Shown: one piece after another, positions 29,744-38,232 of the stretch | How the letters are laid out: the number at the start of each line of letters is the position of its first letter | How positions within the stretch are numbered: the first letter of the stretch is position 1 | Source: JACKNG01 sp040220855 | GTDB taxonomy: Bacteria; Pseudomonadota; Gammaproteobacteria; Ga0077536 | Direction of reading: 5' to 3' | Assembly: GCA_040220855.1 (NCBI GenBank) | Contig: JAVJVZ010000017.1 | Location: 1 to 64,000 of the forward strand | DNA length: 64,000 nt | The notes under the pieces: generated by a model | Seen by the model: the letters and a program-made list of their open reading frames with translations, nothing else | Told to the model about the DNA's origin: nothing | Database searches by the model: none | Position numbers and translations under genes: made by a program

Positions 29744-29778
29744 CTGGTGCACGGGCGGTGCGTCCGGACGTGCACCAG
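29744..29778. repeat. Inverted repeat in divergent promoter region
   Basis: CTGGTGCACG (29744-29753) and CGTGCACCAG (29769-29778) form a perfect 10-bp inverted repeat with a 15-base spacer. A third copy, CTGGTGCACC, occurs at 29654-29663. All three lie between the divergent monooxygenase and NTF2-like genes, which fits a regulator-binding region. Confidence 0.55.
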
Positions 29779-29909
29779 GATCCTCCGCACGTGGAAACCT
29801 GCACCTCGCGGCGCACGCGACGTTGGAGTACCGCTTTCGCTCTGCGAAATTTGCGAGAATGCGGACGCCGATGAACCATCGGCCTCGTAACGTATGGGAG
29901 GAGAAGATC

Positions 29910-30308
29910 ATGGCGAAAGAACAAGACGTGCAGGCGGTGATGGAGGGGGTCGCGGAGGCATTCTCGCGTCTGGATGTCGACCGTTGGCTGAGCTACTTCA
30001 ACCCGCAACACACTTTCGTGCATCACGATTCGGTGTTCGTCGCGCACTCGCTCGACGAAACGAAAGCCGCTTTCGCGCCGATGATTGCCGAACTCAGGGA
30101 AAGCGGATTCCGTCGCTCTGCGCTCGATCGCTGCAGCATCAAGTTCCCAGGTGCGAAGATGGCGGTCGCCGCCACGCTGTGGAGAAGACTCGGCGAGGAC
30201 GACAAGCTGCTCGAGGCCTTCGGGGCCACGTACACGCTGCTCGATACGCCAGCAGGCTGGAAGATCGTCGTCGCCGCCGTGCACGACAACGAACTCCTGT
30301 TCGATTGA
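29910..30308 (+). CDS. NTF2-like / SnoaL-like protein
   Basis: The 132-residue protein has an NTF2-like fold: GVAEAFSRLDVDRWLSYFNPQH, HDSVFVAHSLDETKAAFAPM and GWKIVVAAVHDNELLF. GGGAGGAGAAG precedes the ATG at 29910, an excellent site; 116 upstream codons are open but unlikely. It is divergent from the Baeyer-Villiger monooxygenase. By analogy with steroid and polyketide pathways such proteins can be isomerases or carriers. Catalytic residues cannot be assigned. Confidence 0.8.
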   Translation: MAKEQDVQAVMEGVAEAFSRLDVDRWLSYFNPQHTFVHHDSVFVAHSLDETKAAFAPMIAELRESGFRRSALDRCSIKFPGAKMAVAATLWRRLGEDDKLLEAFGATYTLLDTPAGWKIVVAAVHDNELLFD

Positions 30309-30410
30309 GCCGCCCCGCAGCCCCACGACAACGCCGCTTGCATGGCGTGGCACGCGTTCGCGGACCGGCCGCGCGCGGGGGTGCCATGCATCCCCGCGCG
30401 CACAAGCTCG

Positions 30411-31316
30411 CTACAACCCGAGTTTCGGCTTGACCCAGGCCGCCATGCGCTGCACGCCATCGTCCGCCTCGGGCGCGCGGCCTGCCATGAAGTGGAACAC
30501 GTGCTGCATTTCGGGAACGACCTCGACCTTGACATCGACCCCGGCAGCGCGCGCCAGTGGCTCGAACCGCGTCGAGTTGTCGAGCATCGCCTCGTAGCCG
30601 CCCACCTGGACGTAAATCGGCGGCAGGCCGCTCAGATCCGCCGCGAGCAGGTTGGCCAATGGATCGCGGGGCGAAGCGCCGCCGAGAAATGTTGCTGCCA
30701 TGTTGTCGAGGATGGCCTGCGTGACCAGGGTATCCGTAGCGGCATTCGCCGCGATCGATTCGCCGCGGTTCTCCGGGTCGTACCACGGCGAAATGGGCAT
30801 GGCTGCAGCGGGCATCGGCAGACCCCGCTCACGGATCGCGAGCAGGACCGAGGTCGACAACGCACCGCCGGCGGAATCCCCGGTCGTGCAAATATGGCCG
30901 GCCTCGATACCCTGGCCCAGCAGCCACTCGTAGGCGACGAGGGTATCCTCGACCTGGGCCGGATGAGGATGCTCGGGCGCACGACGGTAGTGCAGGATGA
31001 GCGCGCGGCAGCCGATCGCCTTCGCGATGTGGCCGTACATCTTGCGATGACTGTACATAGACCCGCAGATATATCCGCCACCGTGGGTGCATAGAGCAAC
31101 GCGGTCCTGCGCGCAATGCTTAGGGACCGCCCACATGGCCGGCACACCACCGGCGTCGACCTCCAGGTAATCCACTCCCTCGGGTTCCGCCGTGAGGTCC
31201 CCCCAGTGCTCGAACATGTCGCGCAGTTCGTCGAGTGACATGTCCGGCTTCGCGGCCATGGTTGCGACCCAACCTCGATAAAGCTCATTGATCGCTTCAG
31301 CCTGCGGGCTTGCCAT
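30411..31316 (-). CDS. HSL-family alpha/beta hydrolase (esterase)
   Basis: A hormone-sensitive-lipase type esterase of 301 residues. It shows the HGGGY oxyanion loop (78-82), the nucleophile elbow GDSAGG with Ser148, and a C-terminal His in PEMQHVFHF. DPLANLLAADLSGLPPIYVQVGGYEAMLD marks the usual acid-residue region. These enzymes hydrolyse short-chain esters. Its position near a ketone-to-ester monooxygenase suggests it may split the ester product, though the genes are separated by a rightward NTF2-like gene. The start at 31316 has GGAGAG upstream; 19 upstream codons are open. Confidence 0.92.
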   Translation of the reverse strand: MASPQAEAINELYRGWVATMAAKPDMSLDELRDMFEHWGDLTAEPEGVDYLEVDAGGVPAMWAVPKHCAQDRVALCTHGGGYICGSMYSHRKMYGHIAKAIGCRALILHYRRAPEHPHPAQVEDTLVAYEWLLGQGIEAGHICTTGDSAGGALSTSVLLAIRERGLPMPAAAMPISPWYDPENRGESIAANAATDTLVTQAILDNMAATFLGGASPRDPLANLLAADLSGLPPIYVQVGGYEAMLDNSTRFEPLARAAGVDVKVEVVPEMQHVFHFMAGRAPEADDGVQRMAAWVKPKLGL

Positions 31317-31837
31317 GATGGGACTCTCCTTTGTGGACTCGTGACCAGAAAAGCCGTCGTGCTGGCAGGACATGTTCGTGCGGCCGGCGCTCGCGTGTCA
31401 ACGCGGCGCGTGACTCGGCTCATGCGTGTGGTCACGGCATTGCTGCCGTCACCAATGCGGCCGCCTCTTGCAGTATCTGAAGAAACTGTAACTGCTCAAC
31501 GCAAAGGGATTCCTGGTCTTCGAGGAGGGCCGTCGACGAAGCGGCCGGGAGCGTTGGCCACGTGAGCACGTCCCAAACGGGAAGTGAATTCGAGAGCAAC
31601 CTGCGCGTGCCGTCGTCCGCGGCGAGATCCCTGCCCGACAGCGATCTGCCTGCTGCGGCGGAGCGCAGTCCGGCGCGTAGCGCGGGGCCTGCGCCCCCAC
31701 GGCAGGCGACACTCGCACGCCGGCACGGCTGCGCATGGCGACTGCGGCACGTGCCGCATTGTTACGGAGGTTCCGCCCGCCGCTACCAGCGGGAAGAACT
31801 CTGCTAACCTTCCGACTCAACAAGAAGGATCGCCGCC
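31317..31837. other. Intergenic region with a 16-bp palindrome
   Basis: About 520 bases lie between the leftward esterase gene and the rightward VPLPA-CTERM gene. Open frames on the minus strand look non-coding (Arg/Ser-rich, no start site). The notable feature is a perfect palindrome at 31743-31758. No RNA gene was recognised. Confidence 0.4.
31743..31758. promoter_or_regulatory. Perfect 16-bp palindrome upstream of a VPLPA-CTERM gene
   Basis: TGCGGCACGTGCCGCA reads the same on both strands and contains a CACGTG core. It sits about 105 bases before the start codon of the exported-protein gene. An operator is plausible; no known regulator is proposed. Confidence 0.4.
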
Positions 31838-31864
31838 ATGACCGGCGACCGGGAGAAATCAGTG

Positions 31865-33340
31865 ATGACGCGTATCGCTTACCTGCTGCCGGGTCTCGCC
31901 CTGGCCGCACCGCTCGCCCTCGCCCAGCAGCCGCTGCTGAATGCCGACCTGTCGTTCGTGACGACGAACCAGAGCATGTGGGGCAACGGCCCGGCCTTCC
32001 AGTTCGACTACGACCAGTTCGTCGGCCTCGACATCAACCCCGCGCCGGTCGTCTACGGCTCGGGTTCCGGAGATACCGTGCGGGTGTCTGTGCCGGTAGT
32101 CGGCACCTACTCGGCCAATCCGTACCTGCAGTTCGACAGCGACTTCAAGGTCGGCGTGCAGCTCGGCGCGAGCATTTCCAGCGGCACCATCGACGCCAAT
32201 CTCGATTTCAACGTGAACCTGGCCGCGCCCGAACGTATCCGCCGTGGCGAGGGATTCTCCCTGCTCGGTTCCGCCACCCGGCTCGGCACCTCCGGTTTCG
32301 CCACGGCGCCCGCCAGCGCGTCGGCCTACATCGACGGCATCGTGGAGGCCTACTTCGGTGCGTATGCACGGGTGGAGTACACCCAGCCCGGCATCCTGGC
32401 CGACTACGACTACCGCTTCGGCAACCGCGGGTTCACCAGCAACAACACCAGCAACTCGCCTTACTACACGCTGGTCAACATCAACGAGCGCCAGGAGATC
32501 ATCGGCATCAACCGCAATGCCAGCGGCGTGGTGCGCTATCTCGGCGGCACCAACCTCGCCGACGGCGACCCGCTCTATGACCAGGTCGGTGCGGGCTCGA
32601 GCGTGGCGCTGGGGCCGGTATCGGTGACGGCAGGCAACTTCAACGTCTTCAGCAGTGGTGCGCTGAACGGCAACACGGTTTCCGGCTCCGGGGCCGAGAC
32701 GCTGGCCACCGTGGCGCTCGACATCGACCAGCTGCTGGTCGGCAGCGCCGCCCTCGGCCAGGGCATCGCCCACGACTGGGGCGCCATCGACTACGACCTC
32801 GGCTATGACATCGTGGACGTGAACACGACCATGGACATCAACCTGCAGCAGCACTTCGACATCAGCTCGGACCTGCTCGTGCACCTGCTGTTCGACAAGG
32901 ACGTGCTCATCGACGGCATCGGCACGACGCGCGAATACCTCGGGCTGGTGGATGCCATTCCCGAGATCACGCTTTTCGACGGCCAGGTGGACGTCACCCC
33001 CACCTTCCTGGTCGACGCGAGCCTCAGTAATGCCACCGCGCTCGCCTTCGTCGGCAGCCTGAACACGACGCTATTGGAAGCCCACGCCGAGATCGGCTGG
33101 GACATCTCCGGCAACCGCGGCTCGCGCGGCTACAACCTCGGCCCCGTGTACGACAGCAGCGTACCGCTCGGCGCCGGCAGCATCGATGTCTTCAGCGACG
33201 TGTTCGCCCTCGCAGGCTTCGACGCCATCCAGGGCACGAGCTTCCAGCTCACCACCGTGCCGCTTCCGCCCGCGGCGTGGCTGTTCGCGAGCGCCCTGGC
33301 CGGACTGGCGGCAAGGAATCTGCGGCGGCGGTCGGCATAA
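31865..33340 (+). CDS. Large exported protein with VPLPPA-CTERM tail
   Basis: At 491 residues it is the longest sorting-tail protein in the window. The signal peptide MTRIAYLLPGLALAAPLALA is followed by a long, beta-rich, Asn/Asp/Gly-rich body (YDQFVGLDINPAPVVYGSGSG, GVQLGASISSGTIDANLDFN, NTTMDINLQQHFDISSDL) without Cys. The tail is VPLPPAAWLFASALAGLAARNLRRRS. The start is ambiguous: ATG 31838 (AAGGA upstream) or 31865 (GGGAGAA upstream); I prefer 31865 because it gives a normal signal peptide. Extracellular matrix or adhesive roles are possible. Confidence 0.82.
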   Translation: MTRIAYLLPGLALAAPLALAQQPLLNADLSFVTTNQSMWGNGPAFQFDYDQFVGLDINPAPVVYGSGSGDTVRVSVPVVGTYSANPYLQFDSDFKVGVQLGASISSGTIDANLDFNVNLAAPERIRRGEGFSLLGSATRLGTSGFATAPASASAYIDGIVEAYFGAYARVEYTQPGILADYDYRFGNRGFTSNNTSNSPYYTLVNINERQEIIGINRNASGVVRYLGGTNLADGDPLYDQVGAGSSVALGPVSVTAGNFNVFSSGALNGNTVSGSGAETLATVALDIDQLLVGSAALGQGIAHDWGAIDYDLGYDIVDVNTTMDINLQQHFDISSDLLVHLLFDKDVLIDGIGTTREYLGLVDAIPEITLFDGQVDVTPTFLVDASLSNATALAFVGSLNTTLLEAHAEIGWDISGNRGSRGYNLGPVYDSSVPLGAGSIDVFSDVFALAGFDAIQGTSFQLTTVPLPPAAWLFASALAGLAARNLRRRSA

Positions 33341-33522
33341 CGCCCGCGGTACGGCCCGGAAAACCTGCCGGCACGCGAGCATCGGCGCTGCGTGGCGGGT
33401 GGTATTCGTGGCGGCAGAATGTCGACCGGTGCTCCATGCCCCATGGGTCGACTGCAGGTCTCTGCGGCTTGCTCGGCCGCGCCGTCTCGGTTTCCCGCGG
33501 CTTCCGTACCCACAGACTGCAG

Positions 33523-33885
33523 TCACTGCCCGAGCGGAACACCGAGCAACTGCGCATAAACTTTGTGCGGCTCCGGCTCGGTACTCCCGACCAGCGAAAT
33601 GCTGATATTCGTGGAATCGAAGTACTCGTACCAGTCCGCTTCTTTCACGACCTTCTCGAAGTCGTGCGCCTCATCGGCACCGGGAACGCCGAACACACCG
33701 ATAAAGCCTTCGGCGGGTGCTTTGGGCAGTGTTCGATCAATCCTGCTCCACCCGAGCACGACGAGCCCGGCCGCTCGGCCCGAATTGATATAGCTATCCA
33801 GTGACTTCAGATAGTCGAGCTTCGCCTTCTGGTCGAGCGCATCCCACCGGGCATTCGGGTGCCAGACAATAGCCACGATCTGCAT
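33523..33885 (-). CDS. Small conserved protein, possibly DUF6616-like
   Basis: The 120-residue cytoplasmic protein begins MQIVAIVWHPNARWDALDQK and continues with YLKSLDSYINSGRAAGLVVLGWSRIDR, an alpha/beta pattern like dimeric ferredoxin-fold proteins. The C-terminus EADWYEYFDSTNISISLVG is the most distinctive part. I recall similar proteins labelled DUF6616, but this is from memory. GGAG precedes the ATG at 33885; a GTG one codon earlier is also in frame. Function is unknown. Confidence 0.65.
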   Translation of the reverse strand: MQIVAIVWHPNARWDALDQKAKLDYLKSLDSYINSGRAAGLVVLGWSRIDRTLPKAPAEGFIGVFGVPGADEAHDFEKVVKEADWYEYFDSTNISISLVGSTEPEPHKVYAQLLGVPLGQ

Positions 33886-34039
33886 CACTCAAGCTCCGCA
33901 ACAATCCTGACCGTATAGAGTACGACGAACGAAGACCGCGTTCTCTGCGAGCGCCACGACCAGGCCCCAACCCGGATATCCGACACCCTGGTGACCCGCG
34001 CTCGACGGCACGCAGCGGAGCGGCGGCCCAGGGGGTGAA

Positions 34040-34987
34040 TCAAGCTGCGCCGTGACGAGATGCGGTAGCGGTCACCCGACGGCCCGCATACCAGGTCGCC
34101 GGCAGGGCGGAGAGCAGAAACAGCACCGCCGGTGGTAACGGCACCGGTGTCAGCCCCGGCCCGACCACCAGCTTGAATGAATCGGCGAGGACAATGTCCG
34201 GCAGCGATGGATCATCCAGGCGCATCGCATCGTAGCCCGCCTGGTCGAACTCGAAGATGGGATCGACGATGACCTCGGCGACGGCATGATGTACGCCGTT
34301 CGAGGCGGACTCCACGATGGCGGTGGCGTAGGCATTGAGTTCCACCGACAGCTCGGTACCGGTCCTGATGACGAAGTCTCCACTGAAATCCATCACGTCA
34401 CCGACACGGTTTTCCGGCGCGATCGAACGATCGTCGTAGTGGAACCGGCCCACGTCGATACTGCCTGTGCCCGCGCTGCCGCCGTCACCGTACGGGATGC
34501 CGGTGTCCTGTACTGACATGTTGCCGAAGATGGTGACTGGCACGTCGAAGCTGTCACCCGGCAGGAACAGCGTCGGTTCGACGCCAATCCAGTAGATCAG
34601 CCGCGCGTGTGCGGTGGCGGTGAAGAAGCGTGCGGCATTGCGCTCAAGCAGATGAGCTTCGGCGCGCGCGATCACCGTCGGGTTGGCACCGCCATAGGTG
34701 CTACCCTCGGCCATCACCTTGACGGTGCTGCCCTGGCGGGTCACCTCGGCCTCGCCGAAGTTGTGCAGGAAGCCGTCCTGCGACGTCTCGAAGCCACCCG
34801 GATCGAGGTTCACGAGGCTCGAGGCGTAGGGCAGGTACTCGGCCTGCTCGAGCATCTGCCCGTGCGCGACCGGGGCTCCGCCGGCGAGGAACAGCCCGAC
34901 AACGGCGGCGAGCGCCGCCGAAGCCGTCGTCGGGTTCGGCGCCGCCGGATTGAGGGAAGGCATGCGGGACAGGGCAGGGAATTTCAC
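34040..34987 (-). CDS. Exported protein with VPLPPA-CTERM tail and extended C-terminus
   Basis: The 315-residue protein has a long n-region (MKFPALSRMPSLNPAAPNP) before the hydrophobic segment ALAAVVGLFLAGGAPVAHG. The body is beta-rich: EAHLLERNAARFFTATAHARL, PTLFLPGDSFDVPVTIFGN, NAYATAIVESASNGVHHAVA, suggesting a sandwich domain. The tail PVPLPPAVLFLLSALPATWYAGRR is followed by 12 residues beyond the Arg pair (VTATASRHGAA), so recognition by the sorting enzyme may be less efficient. It lies just downstream of another sorting-tail gene on the same strand, but 310 bases separate them. Confidence 0.8.
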   Translation of the reverse strand: MKFPALSRMPSLNPAAPNPTTASAALAAVVGLFLAGGAPVAHGQMLEQAEYLPYASSLVNLDPGGFETSQDGFLHNFGEAEVTRQGSTVKVMAEGSTYGGANPTVIARAEAHLLERNAARFFTATAHARLIYWIGVEPTLFLPGDSFDVPVTIFGNMSVQDTGIPYGDGGSAGTGSIDVGRFHYDDRSIAPENRVGDVMDFSGDFVIRTGTELSVELNAYATAIVESASNGVHHAVAEVIVDPIFEFDQAGYDAMRLDDPSLPDIVLADSFKLVVGPGLTPVPLPPAVLFLLSALPATWYAGRRVTATASRHGAA

Positions 34988-35297
34988 GGCATCTGGACTC
35001 CGTCGGTGACACTTGAATCTGAGAATCGAGTCAGCCGAACGATGCGCTAACCGGCGGGGGATGCGCCCGTTCGAGCCGGCACACGGGGCATCATTGCAGG
35101 CATGGCGCCCGCGCAGGGAATCAGGGACGAGGCGATGTCGCGCTATCCACTGCGTGCAGGTGCTTCCGTGCTATCTCGATCGCGAATTCCATACTACCCA
35201 CAAGGCAATGGATTTCAACGACCCGCGCGGGCCGGGGTGAACGATTTCACACCATGCCGGCCCCGCGCCGCCGAGTGGTCGGCCCGGGCGCGACGGG
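34988..35297. other. Spacer between two VPLPA-CTERM genes
   Basis: 310 bases with no gene. It contains a long imperfect hairpin (35226-35267) close to the stop of the upstream exported-protein gene. The promoter of the downstream gene should lie between that hairpin and 34987. Confidence 0.4.
35226..35267 (-). terminator. Composite hairpin after the beta-propeller gene
   Basis: CGCGGGCCGG pairs with CCGGCCCCGCG (one bulge), and inside it GTGAA-CGAT-TTCAC forms a second stem. It lies 31 bases past the stop at 35298 on the gene's strand. No U-tract follows; termination is likely but not certain. Confidence 0.4.
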
Positions 35298-36296
35298 TCA
35301 GGCGCAGGCTTTGCGCAGACGCAGCAGCAGGGCGAAGCCCGCGCCAAGGGCGAACAGAGCCGGCGGCAGCGGCACCACCGTGAGTGGACCCAAGGCCATA
35401 TCGGACACGGCGTAGAGACTGCTGCCGGAGAACGTCTGGCTGCTGAGACCGGTGCCGTCCAGCGAGCCCTGGTACAGGGTGGCACCGATCCAGAAATAGA
35501 GATTGCCGCCGCTGATATCGATATCGAGCGCGCCGGGGCGGCCGAGCCCCGCCACCAGGCTCACCATGCCGGAATTATCGAGGCTCGCGCGCCGCACTTC
35601 GTTGGTCGTGCTGCCCACCGTGTAATAGAGGGTGTCACTCGCGAAATCGATCGCCATCTTCGTGATCGCGTCCGCGCGCGACCCGGCGACCCACAACTGG
35701 CTCGCGCCACCGCCGCCGACAGGCGTCACGTTGAGCGCCGTGCGGCCAGCGACGCCACCGTCGTCGGCGCTCCAGTAGAGCAGGCCGGCATCGCTGTCGA
35801 CCTTGATGTTGAACACATCGCGGGTGGTGATGGTCGCGAGCGCACCCGCCGCGGCCAGGGACGCGGCATCGTGCAGCTTCGTCACCGAGCCGCCGTCGAG
35901 ATCCGCGCTGTAGATGGCGTCGGTCGGTGGGGAAAAAATCGTCGAGAAATAGACTTTACCGTTCGCCGGATCGACCTCGATGTCGCCGATGGCGGCCGGC
36001 GCGGTGAGAATGGTCATCGCATCCGAGCCGTCCAGACGCGTCCGCACGATGCTCGAACCGCTTGCGTGGTAGACGTGGCCATGCGTGCCGTCGACGGCGA
36101 CGCCGCGCGGATCGAGGCCGGGCAGCGTTGCGAGGGTGGTGAGGCCGGCGCTGGCGACGCCGGGCAACGGACTCACGCGGGAGACCGTGTCGCCGAAGCC
36201 GGTTTCCGTGAAATAGACACCGGCAGCCGTCGCGGTTAGCGGCAGCACCGAGACGAGTAACGCGATCGCAAGGCGTGACAGCATGGCGCACTTCAT
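35298..36296 (-). CDS. Exported beta-propeller-like protein with VPLPPA-CTERM tail
   Basis: The 332-residue protein has a signal peptide (MLSRLAIALLVSVLPLTATAA). It contains repeated blades of the NHL/low-density-lipoprotein YWTD style: LDPRGVAVDGTHGHVYHASG, IGDIEVDPANGKVYFSTI, FNIKVDSDAGLLYWSADDGG, KMAIDFASDTLYYTVGS and ALDIDISGGNLYFWIG, about five to six blades. Such propellers bind proteins or sugars outside the cell. The tail is VPLPPALFALGAGFALLLRLRK. Unlike the others, the basic end is short. A GGAGGGAC site precedes the ATG. Confidence 0.85.
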   Translation of the reverse strand: MKCAMLSRLAIALLVSVLPLTATAAGVYFTETGFGDTVSRVSPLPGVASAGLTTLATLPGLDPRGVAVDGTHGHVYHASGSSIVRTRLDGSDAMTILTAPAAIGDIEVDPANGKVYFSTIFSPPTDAIYSADLDGGSVTKLHDAASLAAAGALATITTRDVFNIKVDSDAGLLYWSADDGGVAGRTALNVTPVGGGGASQLWVAGSRADAITKMAIDFASDTLYYTVGSTTNEVRRASLDNSGMVSLVAGLGRPGALDIDISGGNLYFWIGATLYQGSLDGTGLSSQTFSGSSLYAVSDMALGPLTVVPLPPALFALGAGFALLLRLRKACA

Positions 36297-36528
36297 GGCA
36301 GTCCCTCCTGGTGCTGGTCGGATGCGTGCAGGCCCTGCACGACCGCGCGCATCGAGAACCTCTTGTCACGATAACCTTAGCAGGCCATCGTTTCAGGGAC
36401 ATCGCACGCAGGTTAAGGTTTGTCAGGAACCGTTGGTCCCACGGCGCCGGTGCGGACCGATCCGATGGCACAGGCGCATCTTCTGGCGCCATGCGGGACG
36501 GCAGGCTGGACTTTGCGGGAGGGGAATG

Positions 36529-36604
<76 letters not shown>

Positions 36605-36641
36605 ACGGGTGGCGCCGCGGAGCGCGTCGCCTGGGGGAGCG

Positions 36642-37433
36642 CTATTGTAGCGCGCGCCTCGCGCGCGCTCGACCCGGCGCCGGCCGTGTCGGCCGCCGCG
36701 CGTGGCACGCGCGGGCCGTCCCCGCCCGGTGCGCGCAGTCGACCGTCTCGGCGCGCGCCCCGTCCTCGAGCAGCGATGCGGGGATGTCGAGTGCTTCGCC
36801 GTATTCCTCGGCGAGGCGTGCGTCGATCCAGAACTTCTCGCTGGTCTCGAACTGTGGCACGACGACCGGTTTGAAGCCCTTCTCACTCATCTCGGCGAGG
36901 CGCCGGTTGACCGAATCCTGCGAGCGGAAGAGCCCGAGCGAGATGGCGTTCTTCAGATCGCCACGGCGGATGAGCATGGTATCGGTGACGCCGCGACGTT
37001 CGAGGGCGTCCATGCTCGCGCGGGCTTCTTCGTCGCTGGTCGGCTCGAGGTAGACCCAGAAGAAGCGGCGCTCGCGCGTGCTCTCGGTGCGCGTGTCGAT
37101 CTGCGCAACGTAATCGCGCAGCCACTCGCGGAAGCGATCGCGCGCCTCGGCCGCGGCGAAGGGGCCGGCGCTGATACAGCGATCGGCGGCGGCGACGTGG
37201 GCGAGCACTTCCGAGCTGTCTTCGCTCGGCGTCGTCTCGCCCTGCCGTTCGGCGCCGGCCTTGCGCGGTGGATAGGCGTCGAGTTCACCGAGCAGCGTGA
37301 GGCTCGGGGTGTCGCTCGGCAAGGGCTCGTGAGCCATGGCAGCGCGCGTGCGCTGCTGCACGTCCTGCTGGTAGAGCCAACTGAACACCGCCGCGTTGGC
37401 GAGCAGGAACACGATCGCGAGCCAGCGAATCAC
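36642..37433 (-). CDS. SPOR-domain protein, membrane-anchored
   Basis: The 263-residue protein begins with a membrane helix (MIRWLAIVFLLANAAVFSWLY) from a GTG start at 37433. A linker is followed by a peptidoglycan-binding SPOR-like domain: GVTDTMLIRRGDLKNAISLG, LFRSQDSVNRRLAEMSEKGF, KPVVVPQFETSEKFWID. The C-terminal 30 residues are Arg/Ala-rich and probably unstructured. It lies 49 bases after coaX in the order birA-coaX-SPOR protein, a widespread arrangement in gammaproteobacteria. SPOR proteins act at division septa or in envelope maintenance. Confidence 0.88.
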   Translation of the reverse strand: MIRWLAIVFLLANAAVFSWLYQQDVQQRTRAAMAHEPLPSDTPSLTLLGELDAYPPRKAGAERQGETTPSEDSSEVLAHVAAADRCISAGPFAAAEARDRFREWLRDYVAQIDTRTESTRERRFFWVYLEPTSDEEARASMDALERRGVTDTMLIRRGDLKNAISLGLFRSQDSVNRRLAEMSEKGFKPVVVPQFETSEKFWIDARLAEEYGEALDIPASLLEDGARAETVDCAHRAGTARACHARRPTRPAPGRARARRALQ

Positions 37434-37482
37434 CTGGCCTGACCTCGCTGCCGCGCCGGGCGATACGCCTCGCGAGGCCGTC

Positions 37483-38232
37483 TCACGCGTCCTCCTCGGC
37501 GATCAGTGCGAGCCCGCGCAGGACGAGGTCGGGCACCTGCGCGCAGGGCCAGTCGATGTAAGGCAACAGGTAGGCGGCGCCACCACCGGTGAGATACCAG
37601 GCCGCTTCGGCACAGCCGGGCACATCGCGCAGGCGTGTGTGCACGGCGGCGAGCAGGCCGCCAGTCGCGAGCGTGCAGCCGAGCGAGATGGCGTCGGCGG
37701 TATTGTCGGCAAAGCCCGCGACGTCGGCGAGTGCGTCGCAGGCGAGATCCGCGGTGCCGCGCGTCAGGCTCTCGCGCATCAGCTCGGGACCGGGCGCGAT
37801 GAGCCCGCCGAGATGCTTGCCGTCGGCTGTGACGATGTCGGCAGTCAGTGCGGTGCCGACGTCGATTACGCAGACCGCGCCATCCTCGTCATGCCAGGCG
37901 GCGAGCGCGGCGAGCCAGCGATCGACGCCGAGGCGCAGCGGCTCGCGGTAACGCGTGTGCATGCCGCAACGGCTGCGTTGCGGGCGCACGAACTCGGCCT
38001 CGATGCCCCACTGTGCGTGGACGAACTCGGCGAGGTGGCCAGCCACGCCGCTGCCGGCGACGTTGGAGACGAGCACGCGTGCGGGTGCTGCCGGCAGGTG
38101 CTCGACCGGCCAGGCGGCGAAGACCGCCTCGCCGCGTGTGGCGATGCTCGGCCAGGCGGCCAGCGCACCGTACTCGTACCACGCGCTTTTCACCCGCGTG
38201 TTGCCGATATCGACGAGGAGCATGGCTGTCAT
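37483..38232 (-). CDS. coaX: Type III pantothenate kinase CoaX
   Basis: CoaX phosphorylates pantothenate, the first step of coenzyme A synthesis, in the cytoplasm. The 249-residue protein has MLLVDIGNTRVKSAWY (the ASKHA phosphate-1 motif DxGNT), LGVDRWLAALAAW (GxDRW) and VIDVGTALTADIV (DxGTA), all type III signatures, and lacks the P-loop of type I CoaA. Its ATG overlaps the birA stop by 4 bases (ATGA), indicating translational coupling. Starts MTAM and M at 38223 are both possible. The position after birA is the classic order. Confidence 0.95.
   Translation of the reverse strand: MTAMLLVDIGNTRVKSAWYEYGALAAWPSIATRGEAVFAAWPVEHLPAAPARVLVSNVAGSGVAGHLAEFVHAQWGIEAEFVRPQRSRCGMHTRYREPLRLGVDRWLAALAAWHDEDGAVCVIDVGTALTADIVTADGKHLGGLIAPGPELMRESLTRGTADLACDALADVAGFADNTADAISLGCTLATGGLLAAVHTRLRDVPGCAEAAWYLTGGGAAYLLPYIDWPCAQVPDLVLRGLALIAEEDA

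Noticed and set aside
31449..31910. 153-codon minus-strand frame in the spacer before the large sorting-tail gene
   Set aside because: No start signal, Arg/Ser/Pro-rich composition and overlap with the convincing plus-strand start.
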